Source: Papaver somniferum (taxonomy: Eukaryota > Streptophyta > Magnoliopsida > Ranunculales > Papaveraceae). From it: a stretch of 64,000 nucleotides of DNA. The stretch spans positions 64,977,911 to 65,041,910 of the forward strand of contig NC_039360.1 in the NCBI RefSeq assembly GCF_003573695.1, in the 5' to 3' direction. The translations under genes and the position numbers were made by a program. The notes beneath the pieces were generated by a model. That model was not told the DNA's origin. It saw only the letters and a list, made by a program, of their open reading frames with translations, and did not search any database. Shown in pieces: positions 1 through 9,638 of the stretch (position 1 is its first letter; every line of letters begins with the position of its first letter).

Positions 1-1361
1 AAGATCCATGATAGAAAATACATACTCCTTTCTGAATTTTAGAGTCCTTATCCCATACAAATTCTGAGTTCAGGCTTGCATTACAATAAAACCCTAATTC
101 CTCTTTCATTCGTGTCTGACACCTTCAGACACTTTGGAGAGGCTTGATGAGGCTTGGTAGGTGTTTAATTATCTTGTAGGTTTGGAAAACTTCTGTGATC
201 AGAGCTTGTTCAATACCTTGTACCAATCAGACACCTTTTTTTTTAGAGAAAATACCCTATTTTTGAATATAAGGGTATCTTGGTCAAAAACACATATGAG
301 TTTGATTTTTTCCTTTCACATGAAAGGCCTTGATTTTCCCTAGATATGGCCACTTCTTTATAGGGTGAGGCCCATGTGTGGTCCTGGTTTTGGAAATTAT
401 GAACTCGAACTTCCTTGTTGGAGCTAAATTCCCTCTATTTTCTCTAAAATTATGCTTTTCTGGATTCTGTTTTAGTCTTGTTCTTCTTTGATGACATAGA
501 AAGTTTAAAATTCACATGTATGTGGCCGTGGGAATGAGTATGGGATGGATTGGTCGGTCCCTGGTTTTATTAGGGCATCCTTCTTTGAAAATGCTTGAAA
601 TTGTGAACTGAAGGTATTTTAGTCAAAATACCTTATGAGCTCGTCTCCATTGCTCAGTGAGGGGGTAAAAGAGTTTAGAGGCAACCATGAGTGGCTGGCC
701 AAATGAGTAGGGAGAGGCTCGGCTCCCTTCCTTCTATGACAAATCCCTTTCTTTGTCAAATTCTTGAAATTAAGGTTATTTTTGTCAAACCCTAATTCTC
801 TTTAACTCCGGCGCCTCCGAAAAATTCCGAGAGAATGATGACGTCCCACTGGTCTAGGAGATCATTTTCATGCATGGGGAGGATTGGTCACGGCTTGGAG
901 AAGTTTTGGAAGGAAGAACCCCTAGGTTTCTTTATTTGAGCTAAATTCCTTTAATTTCATCTTTTATCTCTAGTTCCTTTTCCTTTTGCTTGAGAGTTTA
1001 CTTCTTGAGATAACATTATACAAGAAAACTTCTATTTGTATGTAGTTTTGGCCGTGCACTAGTTGATTAAACTGGCCCACCTCCTTGTGTTACTAAACTA
1101 TCTTCTTTCAAAATATTTAAATAATTTGAACCAAGGGTATTGTCGTAATTTTTTTTAAAGTGCTCGCTCTTGAGAAGAAGGGAAATGCTTGATCATCATC
1201 CACAGATAGACACGTGTGAAGGTAAGGTCCTGGGGCGTGACTTGGCATCATTTTTGGGAAGTACATGTTTGGCTTTCCATGTTCGGGTCAAATTCCTCTT
1301 TCTGTTTGAAGTAGAACTGATATTGCGGGAAACCCATTCATTATTCTTAATGCTTGAGTTT
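1..1361. other. Degenerate repeat-rich non-coding DNA
   Basis: No gene is recognisable. A loosely conserved phrase (AAGGGTATTTTNGTCAAA-like) recurs near 270, 608, 772 and 1134, and 'gagctaaattcc' occurs near 421 and 931, so the stretch looks like an old, diverged repeat. A block of about 80 bp at 650-732 reappears, split by a retroelement, at 3266-3293 plus 12060-12112. The short open frames here show no protein family. Confidence 0.4.
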
Positions 1362-1596
1362 TGTAATACCTCGATATTCGGCAGTGGTTTTTTCGGATGG
1401 AATATAAGTATTGGTTTGTTTGTTCCTAACACCGAAGCCTTTTCAGTACAATTGGCTCTAAAGTTGGCAGAAAATTCTGCAGTTAGCGTGCTGGACGCGG
1501 GAGCAATCTAGGGGTGGGTGACCTCCCGTGAAGTTGTTCTCGGATAACCGCAGTGGCCAAGCAGGGAAAATATCGATAGAGGGACGGGTCATTACA
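1362..1596 (+). repeat. Cassandra LTR 1 (235 bp) with 5S rRNA-like sequence
   Basis: It begins TGTAATACC and ends ATTACA. The 5S-like block is present (CTGCAGTTAGCGTGCTGG, then GGGTGGGTGACC). Compared with LTR 3 it lacks about 39 bp just after the GGGAAG-like segment, which explains its shorter length. Confidence 0.8.
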
Positions 1597-1598
1597 AA

Positions 1599-1610
1599 TG
1601 GTATCAGAGG
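1599..1610 (+). promoter_or_regulatory. Primer-binding site for initiator tRNA-Met (Cassandra)
   Basis: TGGTATCAGAGG lies two bases after the LTR 1 end and matches 11 of 12 bases of the usual plant Met primer site TGGTATCAGAGC. It marks the start of the first internal region and supports a plus-strand element. Confidence 0.75.
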
Positions 1611-1754
1611 CGACGATGGTTCACCTACCGAGGGTGAGAAGGTATGCTAGATGAGGTTGTTCCAGGTGCTTCTCATGAGGGGCAGGGAACGTCGGAGATT
1701 TGGGATTGTATATATATACGGAGCCGGGACGGCTCCAATTTAAGGTGGTCGTAC

Positions 1755-1990
1755 TGTAATATCCCGATATTCAACAGTGATTGGCCGAATGGAATATAAG
1801 TAATGGTTCGTCCTTTCCTAACACCGAAGCCTTTTCAGCACAATTGGCTCCAGAGTTGGCAGAAAACTCTGCAGTTAAGCATGCTCGAGCGGGAGTAATC
1901 CAGGAATGGGTGACCATCCGGGAAGTTTCAGCTGGATTACTTCAGCAATGCCCTTTGAAAACCCCACACTGCTGGATAACCGCAATGGAC
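1755..1990 (+). repeat. Cassandra LTR 2, 3' end deleted
   Basis: It starts TGTAATATCCC and carries the best preserved 5S-like block of the three (CTGCAGTTAAGCATGCTCG, then GGGTGACCATCC). After GGATAACCGCAATGG it jumps directly into internal sequence (acgggtcacctgccgaggg), so the last part of the LTR and the primer site are missing. The exact end is ambiguous by a few bases. Confidence 0.75.
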
Positions 1991-2134
1991 GACGGGTCAC
2001 CTGCCGAGGGTGGGAAAGTACGTTGGAGGGGTTATGCAAGGTACTAGTCTCATAAGGGGCAGGGAGCATCGGAGATTTGGGTTGCTTGGATATATTCCGG
2101 AGTCGAGGAAGACTCCAATTTAAGGTGGTGGTAT

Positions 2135-2408
2135 TGTATTACCCCGATATTCGGCAGTGGTTGGTCGAATGAAAAATAAGTAATGGTTTGTCCTTTCCTA
2201 ACACCGAGGCCTTTTCAGCACAATTGGCTTCGGATTTGGAAGAAAACTCTGCAGTTAAGCGTGCTCAGACGGGAGCAATCCAGGGATGGGTGACTATCCG
2301 GGAAATTACTGCTGGATTACCGCAGCGATGCCTATTGAAAACCCCTCACTGCCGGATAACCGCAATGGCCAAGTGGGGACAATATCGGTGGAGGGACGGG
2401 TCATTACA
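2135..2408 (+). repeat. Cassandra LTR 3 (274 bp), the most complete copy
   Basis: It runs from TGTATTACCCC to ATTACA. The 5S-like core has CTGCAGTTAAGCGTGCTCAG and GGGATGGGTGACTATCC. It holds both the segment missing from LTR 1 and the end missing from LTR 2, so it is the reference for this family here. A purine-rich AAGGTGGTGGTA just before it is the likely polypurine tract. Confidence 0.8.
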
Positions 2409-3288
2409 AATTTGATTCTTGATCCTTGAATCAGAATCGTGGCATGAATGTTGTTGAATGATAAAATCTTCCTTTGCTTAGGTGATAGCATCATTCGTCT
2501 TTTATAACGATCGGTACTAGTCTTCAATTTGATGATGTAGAAAACAACAGAAATGCTAATGATCTTGGTTTTGATGATGAAATGCTAATGATCTTGGATT
2601 TGATGATGAGATACGCATCCTTCATTATCCATTAAAGAGTCCTCGGTAAGTCTTGAACTTTATCTCTCCTTGATCATCTATGATGCATACTTCTTCGACC
2701 ATTGAATGAATAGAAGCAGTCGTATTTGTCAAGAATTTTTTTCGTTTAGGAGTTCGTCAGAAAACTTTAGATTTAAGACACTTAGAGAGAATCACTGTAG
2801 ATTCTTCATACGGACTCCGATTTGAGTCCTGGGGCACAAGTTTGAAAGAAAAGATGATACACTTTATAATGAAAAAGGAATGACTCGATTCGGAGTTCGT
2901 TTGTCCAATCAAATTTCGTGTATACTTTTGAATTCAGAAATCTCGTATAAAATTTCAGGAGTTTTTCAGATTGCACTTACTTTGATGTCGGGGACACATC
3001 TCCTAGCTCGTTTGTCCGTTTAAGGCTCCCTTTTGGTATGTTGTTGGGAAGACATGGGGGAACACATTTTCTTTAGGAAGTACCCCAAAATTCTTTATGG
3101 ATTGTCATAAGTTTTAAAGTCTTTGCGGATGTCTGTTTTTTGAAAGGAGTCCTTGTTGCATTTGAATTCTTGATGCATTGAGACCCTTACGAAACGACCC
3201 CTTAGAGTGTTATGACCTAATTAACCTTCCTTAGCTTGTCATAGGTCATGAATTTGATCCCCTTGAGTGAGGGGAGAAAAGAGTTTAG
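2409..3288. other. Non-coding repeat-like DNA with a 29-bp tandem duplication
   Basis: No gene is seen. Near 2551-2608 a 29-bp unit (gaaatgctaatgatcttgg plus tttgatgat) is repeated twice with one difference. The remainder resembles old LTR sequence in composition, but no paired LTR or primer site was found. The last 20-odd bases are the left half of the repeat interrupted by the next element. Confidence 0.35.
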
Positions 3289-3293
3289 AGACA

Positions 3294-5711
3294 TGATGAG
3301 TGCCAAATATTGTATATATTTATCCTTTTTTGTTGGCATTTAACTCATCTTTTATGCATTAATTCTACATTTTATCCCATATTCTGTATTTTCATTGTTT
3401 TCAAGAATAAATATTTTTATTAATTAATTTTGCATTTTTAGGTAATAAATAAAGTCTGGATGACTTGCGGAGCAAAAAGAGCAGAAAAGTAGTGAAAAGC
3501 CGGGAGAAATCACGCAAGGAAGCCGCGAAGAATGGTGCGCACAACCTCATTTTCTACACACAAAAACGCCTCCGTTCTCAGCCATCAGATCAGTTCTCAG
3601 AAGCATCCGATGGTCGCTCCTTCATAGAGCATCAAAATCTGAAGTCTCTGCCAAGCACCACAGCGCTGAAATTCCAAGCCTTCAGATTAGATGGTAGTTG
3701 AATCCAACGGTTGCTCCCTTGCTGTTCATCAAAGTTTGATATCTCCGCCTTACACTACAGCACCTAACCTAATCTAGCACCGTTCGTTTCGTTGTATCCC
3801 TTCATCCGACGGTCGCTCCTCGCTTGCCTCCGCATCACCGTCCGATCTACCTACCAGATCCACATCCCACGGCTAAGATTCGCGAAACATCAAAATCTTT
3901 ATCCCTGCCTCACACCTTAATACCCAAATACCTAATACCCTTCTTCCCAAAACAGTCGACCTCTCCTCCATCACTTCTCCACAGCAGAGCCTTCCCCTTC
4001 CACCTGCTCCACCAACTCGCTGCCACCACCACCAGCTCCGCCACCTGCTCCACCAACCCTGACACCACCATACCACCTCCGTCATCATCCTACACGTGAT
4101 TGAAAGCTTCCCCCATCATTCTAGCCCTTTATCCCATCAACTTATTACCTAACCTAAACCCTAGGTTATGGGTTGATGGATTAACGTGTGCTAGAGAAGC
4201 AATTGATGCATGGAGGTGATACAGGAGAACAAGTAGAAGCATGGGTCGAAGATGGAATGGTCTCATCACATCAAATCAGGTTACAAAATCGATCCCTAGG
4301 TCACTGTTGAAAATTAGGGTTTCGTAATTAGGGTTCTTCATTTTTGGGTATAAATAGAGGGGGTGTTGTATGTGTAGAAGGTGTTCTTGGATTAACCAAG
4401 TAACCAATTAGGGTTAAATTTCAGTTTTAATTTAATTTTAATTTTAATGTTAATTTCAAGATCAATTTTAACTGTTCAATTTTAGGGTTTTTATAATTTA
4501 ATGTTCTTATTTTTAATTCTGTTTTGATACTAATGTTTAATTTTTGTATGATAATTTCCTGTTTTGATGTTTAATTTCAATGTGTGTGCTGTTTCATGTT
4601 TTGTTAATGATTTAATCTTTCACTGTTTTAGTCCATGTTAGTGTTAGTTTATCATGTTAGGTTAATGTTGTTCACTGTTAATGCTTGATGCTCCTCTTGA
4701 TGTTTAATGTTTGTGCATGTTTCTCAAACTGTTGTCTTAATTCACTGTTAGTTTGTGGAATGCTAGGCTAGAAGCCTTTGAAGCACTGAATTGATGAGTA
4801 ATGGAAGAAATCAGTGCTCATAGCAAGCTGATTATCTTGCCATTCCATTTTTGTATGCTTAGGTGCATTGTGTTGATTGAGCATTGGGAGAAATTAGTGC
4901 TCATAGCAAGCTAATTCTCTTCCCATTCTATTTGTATGCCTGTATTCTTCCCTTGGCCTTGCATTGTCACCATGTTAGTTTCACCATCTTCCCTGCCTTA
5001 GGCTAATTTCCTTTGTGTCACTTTCACTTTGTTCCATTTTGTTTTGTTTTTGTTCACTGTTTTGTTGCTGTTTAGTTTTTAGTCTGTTTAATCTTTGCTG
5101 TTTTTGCCATTCTTTTGTTCTCTGGTTTGCTTCCAATTTGGCCTAGAGCCACTGTTTACACTCCTCTTTTGCTGCTAAGCCAGAATCCCTTGTGTTGTTG
5201 CTTTTGCCCTGTTGTTGCCTGCCCTCTGTTCCTTGTGCAGTTGCTGCTGCAGTACTGCTGCTTTCCTTCTTCTTTGCCTTGTGCTGCTGCTGCTGCAACC
5301 CTGTTGCTGCTGCTGCTCCCCTTCCCCTGCAGCTGCTACTGCTTGCATCTGCTCTGCTGTGCACTCAAGCCCATAGCCCAGTTCAATAACCAAGCCCAGT
5401 ACATTTCATTCCAGAAGCCCAAAGCCCAATTACTGTGAAAGACCACTTCACTGTTAGGGTGAAATTGAGCCCAAAGCTCAATCAAAGCCCAAAGCTCAAA
5501 GGTACAAAACCCACTAAGCCCATAAGTCCATTGGTACCCAAAGCCCAACAACAATTTAGAGCCCAAATAGCTAAACACTACAAAACACTCCCGATCTCTG
5601 TGGATCGACCCGTACTTGCACGAGCTACAACCGACGACCGTGCACTTGCGGTATTACTGTAGGCCCGCGTTTTTCTGCGCTTCATTTTATACACTCCTTT
5701 GAGGCCTGCCA
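3294..5711 (+). repeat. 5' LTR of the gag-only gypsy element
   Basis: It starts TGATGAGTGCC and ends CCTGCCA. It contains a TATA-like 'ggtataaatagaggg' near 4350, a plausible start of the element's RNA, and a CTG/CTT-rich low-complexity stretch near 5180-5350. Open frames in it (for example 5115-5438) are leucine or glutamine runs from that stretch and are not genes. Confidence 0.9.
4349..4364 (+). promoter_or_regulatory. Possible TATA box of the retroelement LTR
   Basis: The sequence GGGTATAAATAGAGG resembles a plant TATA box and is kept identical in the 3' LTR (near 10695). A site in the middle of an LTR fits the U3/R boundary. No experimental support is available. Confidence 0.45.
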
Positions 5712-5717
5712 AGTTTT

Positions 5718-5735
5718 TGGCGCCGTTGCCGGGGA
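5718..5735 (+). promoter_or_regulatory. Primer-binding site, tRNA-Asp type
   Basis: TGGCGCCGTTGCCGGGGA begins seven bases after the LTR end. This is the familiar tRNA-Asp primer site of Athila/Tat-type gypsy elements. Confidence 0.8.
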
Positions 5736-5771
5736 TAATTTTTAGGACCTTTTACAAGCCTACCAAGTTTT

Positions 5772-5789
5772 TGGCGCCGTTTCCGGGGA
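5772..5789 (+). repeat. Second, near-identical primer site copy 54 bp downstream
   Basis: TGGCGCCGTTTCCGGGGA repeats the first site with one change. It is preceded by 'aagcctaccaagttt', which mirrors the LTR terminus 'aggcctgccaagttt'. A 54-bp unit spanning the LTR end and the primer site has been duplicated. Confidence 0.8.
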
Positions 5790-6329
5790 TTGGTGTTGTG
5801 TTTTTCTTGTTGTTTTATTAGCTATTTTGTATTTCATTGCATAGCATTTGCATCTGCATCTGCTTCACTTCATTTGCTGTTGGACCTGCTGTTCTGAACC
5901 TGTTTTTCCTCTGCTGGGACGCCACCAAGGAAAAGAACCAAAACCCAACTGGGTTTTTGCAACAATATCAGAGCAGCTGGGCTGTGCTAAAAAGGTAAGC
6001 CTAAACCCATTCCATTGAGAGAACCCAACCTGTGGGCTTCCAAATTTCTTTAATTATGGGCTTGTAATAATTAACCCAATTTTTTGGGCTTTTTATTTTT
6101 CTATTTTGGGTTTGTAATAATTTATTTGTGGGCTTGTTTGTTTAATCTTTGGGCTTGTGTATTTAATTTTTGTGAGCTTGTTTAATTTGGACTGGTAATT
6201 TGTATTCTGGGTTTTAAACCCAGCTGAGCTTGTAACCGATTGTGGGCCGCAGCCTTCCTTCCATTCCATTAGAGGACAACAGTGGGCTTGCTCCCATTTA
6301 AAAACCAAATTTTATTTTCTTCTTTTATT

Positions 6330-6372
<43 letters not shown>

Positions 6373-6564
6373 AAATTTTACTTGCTCCCATTTTAAACCA
6401 AATTTTTTCTTTATCCCATCTTAAACCAAAAGTTTTATTTCTCCCATTTCAAAACCAAATTTTCAAATGTCTCCCACCAAAACCAAATTTTTCCCAAAAA
6501 TCCAAACCCTTTAAAAACCAAATTTTGGGCTTTGTAACATAGTTACTTAGCTTTTGAGCCAATC
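5790..6564 (+). other. Untranslated leader of the gypsy element with a 37-base A run
   Basis: Non-coding leader between primer site and gag. It is rich in 'gggctt' and 'aaccaaattt' phrases and contains an uninterrupted run of 37 A at 6334-6370. No frame of interest. Confidence 0.6.
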
Positions 6565-7457
6565 ATGTCTGGATTTTGGTCTGCTCCTGGGGATGGAAAT
6601 AAAACTCTTAGAGAACTTGCTTATGGGAATGTGCCACGTTATGAACCTTCCACGGACCATGATGTCAATAGTCATAGGAATTATTATGGACATTTTCAAA
6701 GTCCCGAGCCGCAATACATGAACCCTAATGACTATTCATACATGCATCATTCATCGCAACGTGAAAATGAACATTTTGCTAGTGCCTCACTCACACAATC
6801 ATCACTTATGGATCAAATAGAAGCTCGAATCACAGCTTTAGAAATGCAATCACATGAGGAATCTTCACATCTAATTTTCTTAGGCAACCTGAAATCTATG
6901 CATGTCCCGCATGTGGTAGTTTAGACCACCCTGTTGAGCATTGTCATATTTTGCATAATTTTAGGCAATCTAGAGAAAATCCAATGTATGAAATGCCCAT
7001 AAATTGTGAGAATGGTAGTCATTGGGACCATAATCAATCCTTTGAGGGTTGCGATCAATATTTTGTAAACCCTAATGACCATGCACACATGTACCATTCA
7101 CCACAATTTGAACATGAAGAATTTTGTACTCCCATGAATTTAGACTCCACCACAGAAGCTTTAAGACTCTGTAAGCAAGACTATGATAGATCTACAGCAC
7201 GAATTCATGCACATTTAGATCAGATTTTGCTTCACCGACAAAAGGAGGAAATTCATGAGGAAATGTATGTTGTCCCTAATGAAGTGTCTAGTCCCATTCA
7301 TGTAAATAATGTTGAATATGAACCTAATTTAGAGGAACATGAATCGACTAATGACACCACCACTGTTAATGAGGACCAATATGCATGCTACCATGATGAT
7401 GATTATGATGATATGTTAGAAGAACATGAAAATATGTGGAACCTGTTGGTTCAATAA
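6565..7457 (+). pseudogene. Gag-like frame with CCHC zinc knuckle, frameshifted
   Basis: An ATG at 6565 opens a 119-residue frame rich in Asn, His, Tyr and Glu. Just before its stop, the reading continues in another frame with YACPACGSLDHPVEHC (about 6899-6943), a CX2CX4HX4C zinc knuckle of the kind found in retroviral-type nucleocapsids. That frame runs on to 7457 as a strongly acidic segment. A single-base indel near 6880 would account for the break. No protease motif follows. The protein presumably packaged the element RNA. It is recognisable as gag only through the knuckle and position, so the family is inferred. Confidence 0.6.
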
Positions 7458-9638
7458 CATATGGCTTCTCGCCCTCGACCTTCATGAATGTTGTCTTTCT
7501 AATACTCATTGTAATGATTTTGATATTGACATGGGATTCGTACAATTATTCTGTGAAGATGAGCATGACATAGGAATAGTTGAATCTTCTGTAGACACTA
7601 ATATGCATGAAAATATATTTGATGTGTCTGATTCTCTACCTAGGTCACATTGTGATATTTCTCCTGATTTGCCGATGCATGAGAATAAATTTGTTGATGA
7701 TGTTGATGATTCTGATGTGATCTTGCCAATTGATTGATGATTGTGAGCATGATGTGACATGTGTAGATGAGTTAGAGATTTTGATTTGATTGATAATGAT
7801 ATGCCTATTCTCTACCTAAGTCACAATCTGTGGCCTTCCACCCAACCTAGATTTGGTTTGTACCATATTGTAAAACCAATTTTTCTGAAAATTCCTAACT
7901 AGGTTTGGAACTGTGTGCTTCCCAAGTCCCTTGGACTATTTTGCTTCAAAATATACATTTGAGGAACCACAGTTGGAATTAGCATGTTTGCCCGTCCCTA
8001 GCACAGTTCATTTCGAGCTAGACCTTTTGCATGATGAACCCCCGAAACTGCGCGATTTTGTTTTCAAAACTATATCTTCTGTAAAATCCAGGTTTGGGGG
8101 TAGCTCATTTTGTTTCACAGTTCACTTGCGTGCTTCATATTATTATGTGTGAAGCTGTTGAAATTCTACACTTTGTCTTTTGGGTTGATCCTCAACTCTT
8201 TAGATTGTTAGTGTATGGTGAATTTTTTGTATATAATCCAGTAGATAAAATTTTAAAAACCCTTTTGTTCCTTTTGTATATATTTTGCTAATCCAATATG
8301 ATCTCGGCTGAAATATGTTGGATTTTTGCCTTGAATAACGGAGTTTTAATTCTGCTTTCGCCGAAATCGGGTATTCTCTCTCCTTTTACTCTACTCAGCA
8401 TGTCCCTTTCCATATGTTGCATTTTAATTCTTTCCATATTTTGAAACATTGAGGACAATGTTTAGTTTAGGTTTGGGGGTATAGAGTAGATACCACGATA
8501 ATTGCCATAATTGAAAACGAACTCCTTCTTCTTTTTGAAAAAATTGAAAAATTCCAAAAAAAAATTGAAAAATCAAAATTAAAAAAATTAAAAAAATGAA
8601 AAAACATAAAAAATGGAGCTCATTTACCTTGAAATGTTGACTCTTGTGCAAATATGTATTTTTAGGAGTCTTAGTCTAGATATTTAGGCACCCTGATTCT
8701 AGCACAATTCACATAGTGATAAGAAATTTGCACGCGCACGATCTACCAATACATGTATGGCCTCGATCTTCAAGGTGTTTGATAGGAAGTTACGATTGCC
8801 AATCACTTTAGAATACTGAACGAAACTTGACTAGCTTGTTCTTTGGTTGGTTGGGATAGAAGGTGGAGGTTACATTAAGAAAGACAACCATCGAATTTAA
8901 CTGGGTGCATCAAAAAGGGCTACCTCTTGCAAAGTGTCATGTAATCTTTTGTTTCTTTTGTTATGTATCAAAAGTGTTTCCTTTTCAAAAAAAAAAAAAA
9001 AAATACAAAAAAAAAAATCAAGTATTTATCAATTCCATCATCTCTTGTTCCAAAAATAAAAGAGAATAGTCAATGTAAATAAGAGTCATGTAAAGAGTCA
9101 TTTTGTTGTTTCATTGTAATAAGCAAGGAGGGTGTATGCCATTGATGTACAACGCGAGTAATTGTGAAATACCTCCAACTCATTCACAATTCTCGTAAAG
9201 TCCGGACAGCTAGCTAGATTTCGACCTTGTTCTTAGCCTGAGAAACTATCTCTTGGTGATTAGTAGTCATAACTTCAGATCTTTCTTTACACATGTGTAG
9301 ATACACTTTACACTCTTATCACATGTCTTTTTTTGTTATCAGTGCTAGGATTGTGCCTTCGATAGCTAGATTGACATCTCCATTTTGCTGTGAGCTTAAA
9401 CTGTTTTGCACATGTCACATTTGATGGAATCTGAGCTTATATTTTGACCTAGAACTTTGTAGGTACGTTCTAAGCAAACCTTCACGAGACTTCAACTCGT
9501 CCACTAGGGACACTTAGTGGTTTAAAAGGCTTAGTGCATACGCTAAATGCATTCGAGAGACCAGCGACAGTGGTATAGTTAGGATTTCCTTAGTTTTGTT
9601 TTACTTGAGGACAAGTAAAATTCAGGTTTGGGGGTATT
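7458..9638 (+). other. 3' internal region of the gypsy element, no pol
   Basis: About 2.2 kb with scattered short frames (7426-7737 acidic; 7913-8152) that show no reverse transcriptase, RNase H or integrase motifs. The phrase AGGTTTGGGGGTA occurs three times: 8090-8102, 8469-8481 and 9624-9636. The last lies right before the 3' LTR and is the likely polypurine tract. Two A-rich stretches occur near 8555-8610 and 8986-9018. Confidence 0.6.

Larger units (their letters stand above)
1362..2408 (+). mobile_element. Cassandra-type TRIM retrotransposon, tandem form (LTR-internal-LTR-internal-LTR)
   Basis: Three direct repeats start with TGTAAT/TGTATT and the complete ones end in ATTACA. Each contains sequence resembling plant 5S rRNA, including CTGCAGTTAAGC and GGGTGACCATCCGGGAAG-like segments that correspond to the internal Pol III promoter and its flank. 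LTRs carrying 5S sequence are the hallmark of Cassandra, a non-coding terminal-repeat retrotransposon in miniature. The first LTR is followed by a primer site matching the 3' end of initiator tRNA-Met (1599-1610). The two internal regions are short (about 150 bp) and encode nothing, as expected. Flanks agttt (1357-1361) and aattt (2409-2413) match at 4 of 5 bases and may be a decayed target duplication. The extra LTR suggests unequal recombination between LTRs. Confidence 0.85.

Noticed and set aside
1362..2408. A tandem array of true 5S rRNA genes
   Set aside because: Only part of the 5S sequence is conserved; the units have LTR ends and a tRNA-Met primer site, fitting Cassandra.
3465..4099. 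Two Pro/Ser/Lys-rich frames with plausible starts (3465-3701, 3824-4099)
   Set aside because: They lie wholly inside the LTR, with exact counterparts in the 3' LTR, and have no domain.
4145..4170. Telomere-like AACCTAAACCCTAGG in both LTRs
   Set aside because: Only one or two degenerate units; no TTTAGGG array, and the position inside an LTR explains the repetition.
5115..5438. Open frames rich in Leu, Cys or Gln within the gypsy LTR, repeated at 11463-11786
   Set aside because: They come from a CTG/CTT-rich low-complexity stretch in the LTR, occur on both strands, and are duplicated only because the LTR is.
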